Of a stretch of 64,000 bases of DNA, positions 47,706 to 59,431 are shown in pieces (the stretch's first letter is position 1; the number at the start of each line of letters is the position of its first letter). This stretch comes from Morella rubra (Eukaryota > Streptophyta > Magnoliopsida > Fagales > Myricaceae), in assembly GCA_003952965.2 (NCBI GenBank), contig CM025849.1:35429942-35493941 (forward strand). Reading direction: 5' to 3'. Position numbers and translations under genes: made by a program. The notes below the pieces were generated by a model, which was given only the letters and a program-made list of their open reading frames with translations, did not search any database and was not told the DNA's origin.

Positions 47706-47711
47706 GTTTGG

Positions 47712-50700
47712 ATGCTTAAACCTTCTGTGATTTGCAAAATGAAGGAAATGAGAACTGAACTGGAACTTGATGAGTTGGAGAAGCTTCTCGGTGAGATTCC
47801 AAATGCCACTTATGGGAAACCACATTGTGATGAATCTGGACCAAAGATGGTGTCTCTGGAGGGAAGTTTGTCTTCGATCCGTGTGAATTCCTGTACAAGG
47901 CCCATCAGTGAGAAACTCCAAAACTATGGGAGTTTGGATGAGGGAAAAATCTCAGTCAATAAAATTAAGCAATCACCTATTATAAGTGGAAGAGAGGAAA
48001 TGAATCTGCCCGATGACCAGTCCTTGACATCAGCATTTGCAGGATTGGGCTTTACTGATGGTATGACGGTGGGAGCTGGGGGTCCTCTGCCAGAGTCTAA
48101 ATCCTTAGAAAATTGCTCCATGTTCTTGGGTGGCCACTATCTAAATGTCTTAGAGAAACCAAATTCCAATCTGGATCCACAGATGAGGGTTGTCCCAGAG
48201 AATTTTTCTGCGAATGCCCCATTTGCTAATGCGGTTCAAGGCTTCCAGTTCCTCTCTAATGTGCCGGTTCCTGCAATGCCAGATCAGGAACAGTTCTTCC
48301 CGGGTGCACAATCTGTGCTGCCTTATTCTCATTCACATCAATTAAACCCGCCTCCAACCAGTTGGAGCAATGTGGAAGAGGAACAATATTATAGGATGCA
48401 TCAGCAGTACTTGTACTTGCAGCAGTTTCCTATTCAGCGATTTGAAGCTCAGCATCCTATTCAAGCACAGGGGAATGTCACGACTAGACTGATGAGTGAG
48501 AACCTGAGACAGCCCTATTTTGAGGTGCCAATCTCTAACCAGCTTGTAAAATCGAGACAAGAATCATTTTGGACAAACTATAGGGGTTCAAACCAACCAC
48601 ATCCTGCCCTCTCTTTCACAGAATCTGATGCAATGCCAGGTCTGGTCAAAGTGGCAAAACACAAGTTTCCTGAAAGAATTCTGACAAGGTCCCAAGGAAT
48701 GAACACACTCAAAACTGTGAAGTTTGGCTCTGTTGATGGAAAAGAATCGGTAGACCATGTCACCCAAAATGGGGAAGTTCCCTCACATTGTCAGCTCTGG
48801 GATACAATTTCTACTCCAAGGACTGTAGACTTCCAGTTAGATAGTTTGAACTCATGGGGTTTCTCCCCTAAAACTACTGATATTAAAAGTATTTATCTGA
48901 AGCCACTGCCTCAAAAGTATAACTCTGTTAATGAGGTCGCTGGCAGAGTATATCTCATGGCCAAAGACCAACATGGTTGTCGCTTCTTGCAGAGAAAGTT
49001 GGCTGAGGGAGCCCCAACAGATGTTGAAAAGATTTTTGTTGAGATTGTTGATTACATTGTTGACCTCATGACGGATCCTTTTGGAAATTATCTAGTTCAG
49101 AAGCTGCTTGAAATTTGTGATGAGGATCAGCAGATGCAAATACTTCATGCCATCACTAGACAATCTGGGGAACTTGTTAGGATTTCATGTAATATGCATG
49201 GGTTGGCTCTCTGTCTCTGTCTCTCTCTCTCTAAGATGCCTTTGTTATTCTGCAATATCTGTACTGTTTAGAATTGATGTTTTAGTTGTCTGCTGACTTT
49301 TTTCTTCCAAACGGCAGGACTAGGGCTGTTCAGAAGGTCATTGAAACCCTTAAGACTCCAGAGCAGTTCTCCATGATTGTTTCCTCATTGAAGCCAGGTA
49401 TCGTGACTTTAATGAAAAACGTTAATGGCAATCATGTTGCACAGCGCTGCTTGCAGAAATTAGTGCCTGAATACAGTGAGGTAAGAATTATATGTTTTGC
49501 GCATATACTCTTTCAGTTAAGCTCGTGTGGTAACAGAAATACTTGTGTGAAAAAGATGTTTACCACATTGTGCACATGATGTTCCACGAATTATTCCAGT
49601 TAGGTTTACTTGTCATAGAGGGAAGACATCCTCAAGTTGAAAGTGTACAAAGGATGTCACCCGTTTTCTAAGCTAGATTATGTCTATATATGACAAGAGT
49701 TAAATCCAGCATAGCTTGCCTTAAGAGTAGAAGGTGCTGAAAAAAAGGGAACAGCATAGCTTGCTTCAACTTCTGGCTTTATACAAGTTTTTAGCCATAT
49801 TTGTGCTTGTTAATTGAGTTGCACCTCAAATTGACCGCCGTGGAATCTTTTAGCTCTACATTCCTCAAGTGGAAGAGATTAGGAAGTGGTCTTCAGAGCA
49901 TGAGGCTAATGAAATTTAAAAGTGAAAGAAAATGATGTTTTCCTTATCAAAATAGATTTATTTTGGAGATCCATATCCTAGGAACCAATAAGTGTCTCGT
50001 TTGCAATTGCATCAATATTATGGATTCCAAGCATCCATACCTTGTATAATGAATAAACATTGGAAGGTGCCAGAGTTTATTTTTGTCCTAGAGGTTTCTT
50101 AGCTGGACCCGTACCATTGGTTTGCATCTCTGCGGTAACTCATTAAGCATGTCTTCTTTTGTTTGCTTTTATGCTTTAGCGTTATTTTGTTACTTCTTGT
50201 CTCACTTAATATTGGGGAAGATGGACAATATTTTGCACATCTCAGTGGCTTCTTTGGTGATTGCGTAGGCATTGTTGTTCATAATTTGGTTGCTAAAATT
50301 ATTAGAAGTATGGAACTGTGGGGAATTTCTATCTTGTGCTTCTGCCCTTAAAATCTTTAGTACATTGGCTCATTTCAGATATCACTGGAAAAATAAATGA
50401 TTCTACATTCACAAGGTAGTGCCTAGTTCATACATGAATAGCAACACTTGCACAAAGCCTATTCAATATACTCACTTGTATTAACTCAATTGATCTGATT
50501 ATGATGTTGTTCCTCTATGATGAAGCATTTAGCATATTACATGCCTCACACTTTGTGGTGGCAAAATTGTGACGATCCTATGTGACTTGACTCTGTTATT
50601 CTCTTAAGAATGAGCTGAGGTCTTGGATTAAGTCCCATTGGGTGCAAGTGTAACTTACCGATCAAGTAACTAGAAATTGAAATAAACTTTTTCCAATTTC

Positions 50701-52825
50701 CTTGCACCTCTTGAGACTAAAACTATCATCTTCCATTTGATCAGCTCCTATATATGGATACATCTGTTCCTCTATCACAGATGTTAAGTACATTAGATTT
50801 AGCAATCCAAAGAAATTTGCTGCATGAAATGAAACAATACTGTTCTCTATTGCAGTTCCTCTTTGAAGCTGCAACTGCTAATTGCATTGACCTTGCAACG
50901 GACCGCCATGGCTGTTGCGTTCTTCAAAAATGCCTTGGCCATTCTGACGGTGAACCAAGACGCCGTTTAGTCTGCAAGATCACATCACATGCTCTACTAC
51001 TCTCCCAAGATCCATATGGGTACTCTTTTTTCCCACGTTCCTTTTCTTTAACCATTGTATCTTCTCTCTTTCACACATGATGAGAACTGCATGATTATAA
51101 AACACATCTTTTCTGGGAGGAGTTCAGATGCACTTGTTACCACAATGAAAAGAATGCATTAATTAGGTCATTTGTGATGTAAGGTGCAGATATGCCTTAG
51201 TCCAAGCAGATGGCCAGGGATGGGTTGTATACTTATCCTGAAATGTATGGAATGAAGTTTTTTTCAGCTTAGAGATTTATCAAACAATGTTTTACGAAGA
51301 TGTCAAGTTCTGTTATTTACTCAGGTTACATAGTACTCATTTGTGTACATATAACTACATGTTATGTGCATGTGCATGTTTTTAGTAAATAAAGTCGGCA
51401 ACAAGCAAATTTGCTTGACTTGATTATGATGCCCCTGAATTTTATTGGTCTAAGGAACCCACACACTGGTATACATGCCATGCGTGTAGTTATCATGATT
51501 GAGAACCAACCTTGTTGTTTGAGGGCTCAGCTGCAAGTGGATCAACTTAGGCAGTTCATTTTTTCTGGTCCACTCTAGGCAGTTTATTTGTGAAATAGTA
51601 CGCATAGCCAAAAATGTAACAAGGCATTATTGAATGTTTTAGTGAGACTCTAACTCTCCATTATGTATGCATGACTGAATGGTCAATGTTGAGCTTTGGA
51701 ATCTAAAATTTCACTTCTACAGGAATTATGTTGTGCAATTTGTGTTGGAGCTACGGCTTCCATGGGCAGCACTAAATATTCTTGGCCAATTGGAGGGTAA
51801 CTATGGAGACTTGTCCATGCAGAAATTTAGCAGTAATGTGGTCGAGAAATGTCTGAGGCATGCAGGTGAAGAACGGCAATCTCATATTATCCAAGAGCTG
51901 ATTGATGATCCTCGATTAGATCAAATTATGCAAGACCCTTATGGCAATTATGTTATCCAAGCAGCACTAAATCAGTCAAAGGTCAGTAAGTGCAATGTTG
52001 TAAACTATCTTTTGTTTTAAGGAAATCGCGTTTTTTGCTTTACAATATGACACTCAGAAACTTGGGAATAATTAATCTTGTTTTCTGAGAATCTCTGCCC
52101 TTTCGGTGTGAGCCATATGCAATCCTCATTAGATTTCTGCGTCCATTTCTTTTTCATGGAGACTTCTCTTTAATCTGGATTCCATTTCTGTCAGTTTCTA
52201 TCCTGAGAACCCATCTTTCCAGCTTATGAATAAGAGAAGGAAAGAAAGCTTCAAAATTAAGGAAATGTGAAAGCAGGCTTTATCGTGTTAGAAAGGCGAT
52301 CTAAAAATCAGAAAAAATTATGAGAGGTTCATTAAGTTTCTAGCTTTTTCTTTTGTTCATGTAGGATATTGGAAATGTGAAAGTAGGCTTTATTGTGTGA
52401 CTAAGGCGATCTAAAAATCAGAAGAAGAAAAAAAAGGAAAGAGGGTCATTAAGTTTCCAGCTTTTTCTTTTGTTCGAGTAGGATATCGGAAATGTGAAGG
52501 TAGGCTTTATCGTGTGACTAAGGCGATCTAAAAGTCAGAAAAAAAATAGGAAAGAGGTTCATTAAGTTTCTGGCTTTTTCTTTTGTTCATGTAGGATATC
52601 ATCTGGAAATTCTCCTACTTGAAGCAACTATTTGATACTATTGGAAAGTGAGAATTTGGTTGTGGTTCTTTTTGTTTTGGATATATTCCTTTAATTATTC
52701 TTGCACTTGTTGAGCAGGGAGCTTTTCATACTGCATTAGTGGCAGCCATAAGACAACATGATCCTGTGCTTCAGACAAGCCCATATGGGAAGAAGGTTCT
52801 CTCTAGCTGTGGTTTGAAGAAATAA
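47712..52825 (+). CDS. Pumilio-family RNA-binding protein, APUM12-type
   Basis: PUF protein that binds UGUA-containing mRNA 3' UTRs and usually represses or destabilises them. Five coding exons: 47712-49201, 49318-49480, 50856-51019, 51723-51981, 52718-52825; 727 aa. The first 400 residues are a poorly conserved, Gln/Pro-rich region beginning MLKPSV, with ELDELEKLLGEIPNAT as a conserved N-terminal block. The Pumilio homology domain runs from about residue 400 to the end with eight repeats. Their base-contact cores are, in order, CRFLQ, NYLVQ, TRAVQ, NHVAQ, CCVLQ, NYVVQ, SNVVE and NYVIQ. By the established PUF code, repeats 8 to 1 read U-G-U-A-U-A-U-A, the canonical target. A start at 47739 (MKEMRTEL) is also possible. 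Intron 4 carries a triple tandem repeat with acceptor-like tracts. The frame is intact. Confidence 0.95.
52261..52600 (+). repeat. Three tandem 110-117-bp repeats in PUM intron 4
   Basis: Copies start at 52261, 52371 and 52488, each with GGAAATGTGAA, then GGCTTTAT, AAGGCGATCTAAAA, and TTCATTAAGTTTC or similar. Each ends in GCTTTTTCTTTTGTTC(A/G)(T/A)GTAGGATAT. The last block is a pyrimidine tract plus TAG, so every copy carries an acceptor-like signal ahead of the true one at 52716-52717. Confidence 0.92.
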
Positions 52826-54049
52826 GTCTTGGGTATGATCACAAATTGCATTGCCCTAGACATAGCATTTGAGTTTCTCGGTCTGTTCCCCCCCCCCCCC
52901 CCAAAAAAAAACCTCCTTTTTTTTCCCATTTCTTGGGTGCAGTATAATAGTTTTTTCACTTTAGGTGGTCTTGTTGAAGAAGATCCTGTATATTCTGTAA
53001 TAAGCGAGTGAAGTAAAGCTTTGAGCTGGGGATTATGGCGTGTGAATATCAGAACACAAGAGGTCAGATCTACAAAGAAACAGCCAGTGATGCAGCTAAG
53101 AGCTCATATGAACAGAGGAGAGGGAGTTTTTGGTTATTGGCCTTTCAATTAAGTGCAAGTCCTGGATAGCATGGTAATATATTAGTAGTCAGACAACTTT
53201 CCTTTGGAATCCTTTGGAAGTCAAGATGTAAAGTGCTTCGAGTTTAAGGTGAATTGTGCTATGGATTGATTTTTGTGCCTAGAACTCAAGGCTTAGCCGG
53301 TGGTTGCAGAATTGAAGAACAAGAAAGTGCCTTTTTGTTTTTCCTAAATGTCTGGTTTGTCATGCCAGACATTTATTTTCTGGTGTAAACCCTGGGCTAT
53401 AGAATAATAATTAGTACTTGTTTATGTTGTCGTATATTCCATCTATCCTTGTGATTGATAGTATTTGTCGTTGTCAGTGGTGCCTCCATATTAGAACGCA
53501 TATGCCACCTACCGAGTGTTTTGAGGAGTCTGCAATGCCCATGTAATATTCTCCACTTTATTAGTTCTTGAAAAGTCGTCGGGAGACGTGTGGATCATGG
53601 GAGATTTCCTACATACAAGTCTACGCTTTCTTTTCTTATTTTTTCTGTCATCTTTGAAATTTTAGTTACTTAATCAAAAATATTAGACATCCTGACGGTT
53701 CAAATACACTATCAGCATACAATAGCTACATTCTTGTTTTTGTAGTCAATGGTGGGATTACATAAGTGCTGAGTAATGTATGCCTTCAAGACCGGTTACA
53801 AGGAGCATGAGCAAACCCATTATAGCAATCTTTAGGGTCTAGTGATCTTAAAGGTCTGAATCCAATGGTTATACAGGCTTCGTACATATGGGCTAAAAGT
53901 CCATAATTTCTAGACAAGTCCAAAAACTCAGAGCTATTTCCGTTTCAAATGGCGGTTTCAGTAGTCGGAGGAAGGGTGATCAAGCACTTCGCTCCCACTT
54001 CTCCGGAAGCTCATCTCACACTAGCTCAAGCACGAGAGGACATAGTGGT
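52826..54049. other. PUM 3' UTR and spacer
   Basis: The 3' UTR probably runs to about 53,420. The remaining sequence has no recognised gene. A 25-bp phrase at 53707-53731 recurs with three mismatches at 54107-54131. Confidence 0.5.
52888..52911. repeat. C15-A9 homopolymer pair in PUM 3' UTR
   Basis: Fifteen C followed by nine A, 62 bases after the stop codon. The length is likely variable between individuals and error-prone in sequencing. Confidence 0.85.
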
Positions 54050-55215
54050 CAATGGTAAAAAGTGACGGAGGAATGGTGTGAGGACCACTTGGAGCTGCCG
54101 GACAGCCACTGCCAGCGTACAATAGCTACATGTTAAGGGGAACTGGCCTATGGATGGGAACTTTCAACCAGCTTTCCAGTTAAGCCAACATTTGAGCCCC
54201 TTTCATTGGCTTTCCTCAAACTGCGACGAAAGACCCGGACTGGTATTGCATTGACAGGTTCCTTATCTCCTTGATTAAATCATTCATCCTCTCAACAACA
54301 GGAACTGAACGAGTCCAAAATTTCTTCAATAACCAATAAAAGCATCACCTTCAAGATTCACTTTCTCCAGACCTTGATAGGAGTTTCCTCTACGGCCATT
54401 ATAGCTGCATATATTTCTCCACGCAGGGAATTCACCTGGGGGATGACTGAAGTTTTGGCCCACATAAATCTAGGGCTTGTAACAGATATTTGCCATCACT
54501 GCGGAATTAGGACGTACGCTGACTAGGCTGTCGCCCGGAGCAGATGTCCAGTAAGGTAGAGTTTTTGCCAGAGTTTCTGCAGATGTATCCAAGTGTTCCT
54601 ATGACACCGATTTTTCTGGCGAAGCAGAGTGTGGGGGCTCAGGTTGGATATTTTTATGAACCTTTTGGTTTCGTGCTAGCCACAGCAAATAGCTATTAGG
54701 GTACAGGATGAAGGGAATGCTCTGCCCTTTTAGACAGCCCCAACCTTCGACTTGGATTCGACATGACTGTTAACCATTCAATTGTGGTCAATTGCTCAAA
54801 GGCTGTCAAATCTTGTGCCCATGAGATTGTCTCAAAACTAAATTTGCTAGAGGAATATAATAGAGACATGCTCTGTGGTCTTTGCTTCTGATCACGAAAT
54901 TGACAGAAGCCAAATGCATAGGAGATATTATCCAAGAATCTGGCAATATTTGCTCTCATCGGCAAAGCATTCCAGAGAACTCTCTCCCTAGAAAGTGTTC
55001 TAGGGTCTTGGGTTTGAGTTTCCAGAACTTCGTCCACTCCTCCGCATGGACAAAAGAGCAGCAGGATGACCTCTTGTCCGAATGATCTCAAGATCCTCAT
55101 TTTTTACTGAGAAGTATACTCTGGTTTCCACAATCCATTGAGCTTTGTCAGGGACATTTGCAGCAAATTCTTTTGAGAAGCTGACGCTTTCACATGGCAT
55201 AAAATTGAGAAACAC
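54050..55215 (-). mobile_element. Degenerate LINE fragment (zf-RVT and RNase H-like regions)
   Basis: Read on the minus strand in shifting frames, the segment first shows relics of the plant LINE zinc-binding reverse transcriptase domain: WNALPMRANIARFL near 54,970, then a stretch ending PLANLVLRQSHG. It then shows the RNase H-like (RVT_3) domain: LRGEIYAAIMAVEE near 54,380-54,430 and LIKEIRNLSMQYQSG near 54,230-54,280. Stops and frameshifts are frequent, so it is dead. The order zf-RVT then RNase H matches intact plant elements. The polymerase core itself is missing or unrecognisable. Confidence 0.7.
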
Positions 55216-55945
55216 AGTTCCAAAACGTCACGTAGAGAACTCCCAAAAGATTTAGCACGCAAGAATTATGAATTACCCTGCTTGACGTGATCTTTGTATA
55301 ATGCAGATTTCAAAGATCTTGTTTATCTTTTTTCTAACTAGAACGGTCTCGGACGGATAATGGAGCGGAAGTTAACAGCCCTTCAAAGTTGGGGGGTCAT
55401 AAAATTACTTGTAAATTGCTTTCGGATAGTACGTATGTAATCCATGCTTCGACATAATCCAAGACACCCAATTAATTTACGGAAAGAATAAAAAGAAAAA
55501 CATTGGGAGGTAGCTCTATCTTGCTTCTCAAACGCTGCCAACAAGATCTTTTGGAACCAACAATTAGCCCCTTGCCTGTCTTAGAACTAAATACTGATGG
55601 GAAACAACAGTGTATAGGCATGTAGATTTCCACATAACAAACGTAAACAATTAATGTAGCAGACATGAAACATTATCCTGTTAAGGCTCCCTTTATATGA
55701 ATCAAAATGTGTGAAGAATCAAAAATAATACATTCCAATTGGAGAGAAATTTTTGTGAGCAAAACAAGTCATTAACAAGTCATATTTAATTGGTTCAATA
55801 GTCATCAAAAGATATGATACGAACAATTTAACATTGGAGAAACCAATTGTTTTGAACGTGGCTAGAAGACCCCTGCCTTAACTTTGTGGTAGGCTCAAAT
55901 GCGATTGAGAACATGCTCTTCTTTTATCTGAATTTAATTCAGGCT
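55216..55945. other. MET1 3' flank
   Basis: The sequence downstream of the minus-strand MET1 gene, including its probable 3' UTR. No gene or repeat is recognised. Confidence 0.5.
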
Positions 55946-58900
55946 CTAGTTCTTGTTGAATATGCCAAATATAGACTTGATGGCATTGATAGCATTTTCA
56001 TTGATAAACGACTCGTCGAACTTTTCATAAGAGGCTCAAATTCCGGAGATGTTCTAATATTAGCTAGGTCAGGATCGGTGCGGATTCTCTGTTCAACAGT
56101 AGCAACAAGTCACAGCTTGCATATTGAACTTTGTATGTAACATGGTTTTTTTTCTCTATCATGGTTAATTACCTTGAAGTCTTCAAATCCTGCTCCAAGG
56201 CATCTTCAAGTGCAGAGAGCCCGGCTTGCACCTGTTCAGAAATTTATAGTTTATTACAACAATATAAATACTGACTGGCTCTTGGTAAACAAGTGTGAGC
56301 CATACGAAACAAGAATATATCTTTCATCAACTGCTATAATGTATGCAAGAAATGGCATAAACACAGATGAGATGTCCTTCCCAGCTGAGGACTTGTGCTG
56401 GGATAGAGAAAGCATAAGAGAAAACTTGCCAGCTAAATGAGCCAAAATAAAGCAGATTGGGAACTATTGTTTGTCATATTTAATACATTAGGGAAGTCAT
56501 TGAGAATGGTGCTCTTAGACATGTTGTACTCGTGCTATGAAAGTGAAAACCAGGAAGCTAGTGCACTAGCTTGCGAGGTCAAAGTTTGCCAGGTCTACAG
56601 ATGTGAAAACCATCGAGAATGTAGGTCGCAAAAGGAAATGTCTTATCAATTGAAATTACGTTATCCTCTTCATGCAAACATTAGCTGTACCTGATTAAGC
56701 TTAGAATAGCAACATGCCACATTGTAACTGCGATTGAAGCTTCATCTGGATCTGGTTTTGATCCCAAAACAGACTCAAATTTTTCTAATGCTTCCTCATA
56801 TTTGGCATTCCTTTGTGATAAGCAAGAAAAGTATTAATAAAAACATATATATATATATAGATATATAAATACATAATGAAAGCTTGAATTAACGGAAGAA
56901 AACAAAGAATATTTGTTAGGCGGATGGATTATCACGCTCCTGCAGAAGGAAAAGTCAGTATATTACGCATCGGAAATATCAGATAACCCCAAAAGGCATC
57001 ATAGTCCCCTTGTTCCAATGAGACTACAACTGAGAAAAGACGTTCTCCTAAGTTCTACTACGCCATAGAGGGCCCAAAGTCGTGAAAGGTCCTACGTTAT
57101 AGTGACAAGTTACAGCATCTATTTATTTTGGGATTTGAGGAAAAAACAGTGTAGTCCTTCCTGTTAACCTTGTTTAATTCAAGAATCATCAGATTAGAGA
57201 ACCACTAACAAAAACAAAAAAAGGTTAGGAAAAGATCAAGTTGGATGGGCAAGTTTTACTTGTAAAGTTGCAGTCCTTCACGAAGCTCCATTTCCCTACG
57301 CTCTTTCTGTTCCCTTTTCCTTAGGGAATTTAGCAACTGAAATCAATTTCAAAGTCCAACACAATGTTATTTACATCTCACAGAAAATGGACCAAAATCC
57401 TTCATTGATAGAGGAAGCAAAGGGATAAAGAGTTCCAACATGCAATTTCAGCTAGACATTAGCTGCCATTGTAAAAGGGCATACGTACTTGAATTTCCCT
57501 CACTCTGTTACTAATCACTCCAGAGTTCCTCTCCTCTCTGATAATCTCTTTTTCTGTTAATTCACCACGATCCTCCAGCATCCCTGACAAAAACATTAAC
57601 TTCAAAGGCCCAGATCTTTATGTAAAATTTGCGTAGGATACATAAAATATGAAAGGAAGATAAGAAGCAGCACTAAAATTTTGGGAAATTATTCTAGTAA
57701 CTTTAAGATTTACACTAGCATGAGCTCGGTTATTGTTGTGGTCATTCCGTGAGACTGGATCTTGAACTGACCGTTTCTTTTTTGCATTTTCATGAGTAAT
57801 GGGCCAACTCTTTGGCGAATGGTGTACATTGTCCTTCCATATTCAGCAGCAGGCCATATTTCTGTCCCAAACACTGCACTGCATACATTTACCACTCCTT
57901 AAGTTACATTTCAACCATGTCTTCCTAGAAAATAGAACAAAAATCACAGAACTTTCTTCTTAGATTCGGGAAAGTTAGACAGCCATGGATAAATCCATCA
58001 CATAAATATCTAGCAAATCAGGAACTGGGGTAAGCCCTAAATCTGCTGAAATTCTGTGGATGCATGAGCACAGAATTCCAATGCGAAAAACCATGTATAA
58101 AAGTAAGAAACATAGTCATCTCGTAAGTCATATTCAGCTATATAAAGCCTAAATCCTACCATTTGGATCCAGCAACATAATTTTTCACCAGTGAGCTACT
58201 AAGCTCGACCAAGGGTGGAGGGACCACGCCTTGTACCGAACGGTAGTTCATCATACCTCATCTGTTTCTGTTCAAGATTATTAGTGAGAATAATCAGTGC
58301 TGTCGAATCTTAGTCTTCTTCGTCCATGATTAAAATTTCCAAAAATCTTCGTTCCAATTATTAACCAACAATCTGTTCCAACAGAACTAAGTCAAGGCCC
58401 GGCCTCTCTTCGTGCATATTAGCAAATTTTATGTAAACCTTGCAAGTTGACCATCCTACACCATTCCAAAGGCCAAAGACAGATAAATTCAACTCCACAA
58501 AAAAAGGGTAGGAAATCGCAAATAGGGTGTGAATCCTCCTTAACATTGACCAAGCTAACTCATTTAACAACGTCATTGAGCATATCATTAAAGATGGCTA
58601 TTATTTTTTTCCATTTTTTATGGATAAGAACGGCTATGCAATTGAGTTGCAAAAAGAGAAGTATCCAGACTGCATACACTATCTTTGAATTGAAAACAAA
58701 ATTTGTTACAAAATTAGAAAAGAGATATAAGGATGAGCAAAGAAAACCTGGTGGCAATTACTTTATCCCCAACAGTGAACATCCCAGACTCGTCAGCCGA
58801 TCCACCCGCCCCAATCGCATCTATGTAAGTCCCACCATCTCTGCCCTTGATGAATTTCAGACCATACGGCTGCACCAGCTCCACCTCATACTCTTCATAC

Positions 58901-59157
58901 TGTTCTTCATCTCCATCTCCTCCCCCTTCACGTCCACTCTCCGGTTTCGATGTCGAGGACTCTGTTTCCGATGCTTTTACGATCAAAATCGATTGTTTCA
59001 GCAACTGGGCACGTGAAAAACAGTCTGAAATGCTCAGAAATGAGTGGCACTTGAATAAAAAATGGTTGCTTTGGCAAACCAGAGCTGGGGCTTGCTTGGT
59101 TCTTGGCAATGATGGTGAAGAGTAGAGAGAAGGATGACTACTTATAGCTAAAGACAT
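55946..59157 (-). CDS. MET1: Thylakoid PDZ-TPR protein MET1 (ZKT), with three frameshifts
   Basis: MET1 is a plastid protein at stroma thylakoids that assists photosystem II supercomplex assembly and repair. Seven exons: 59157-58748, 57878-57772, 57583-57489, 57336-57260, 56810-56691, 56231-56173, 56088-55946. Exons 1-4 are intact. They encode a Ser-rich transit peptide (MSLAISSHPSLYSSPSLPRT), an acidic linker and a PDZ-like domain (QPYGLKFIKGRDGGTYIDAI, VFGTEIWPAAEYGRTMYTIR). The TPR part is broken by three single-base losses judged against the family frame: near 56729 (exon 5, GCAAGTTAC expected), near 56193 (exon 6, GAGGCA expected) and near 56021 (exon 7, AAAAGGTTC expected). Each shortens a two-base run. 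As read, a stop occurs at 56183-56185 after 285 aa; with the losses allowed for, the frame is 337 aa, the normal size. Splice sites are intact, so this is either very recent decay or assembly error. Confidence 0.93.
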
Positions 59158-59394
59158 GGTCGGTTTGTTTACTTGTCAGTCTGTCTTTGCCTTGTTGGAG
59201 TTTACAGAGCTCAGATCAGAGGTGAATAAGATGTTGGAGCGATGAAATCCGGAAGCAAACATGGCGCCATTTCGAGAGGGAAGCTTTTGGTCTCGAAGAA
59301 GAGGTTTGGATTACAGGTTGCATTGTTTAGTGGCTCAGGTATGCCGCTGTGTTCAGTTCGATGATGTAATGCCACGTGTCGCTTAAGGTTATTC
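59158..59394 (-). promoter_or_regulatory. MET1 leader and proximal promoter
   Basis: Only about 240 bases separate the MET1 ATG from the first 37-bp repeat that borders the retroelement, so the element sits within or right at the promoter. No individual control element can be assigned with confidence. Confidence 0.45.
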
Positions 59395-59431
59395 TGGAAT
59401 GGCTATATTGTACATTTGTGTTGTTTCAGTT
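59395..59431. repeat. 37-bp direct repeat, copy A (MET1 side)
   Basis: It matches 63025-63061 at 35 of 37 positions, including TATATTGTACATTTGTGTTG. The pair brackets the copia fragment. Confidence 0.92.

Noticed and set aside
47700..47711. PUM start upstream of 47712
   Set aside because: The extra residues depend on a non-ATG start and on sequence that looks like the end of a leader intron (GGCAG at 47701-47705).
55000..55215. Overlapping open frames (54696-55100 and 55000-55215, minus) as a host gene
   Set aside because: The peptides fit decayed LINE reverse-transcriptase sequence in alternate frames and have no host-gene family match; they were merged into the mobile-element call.
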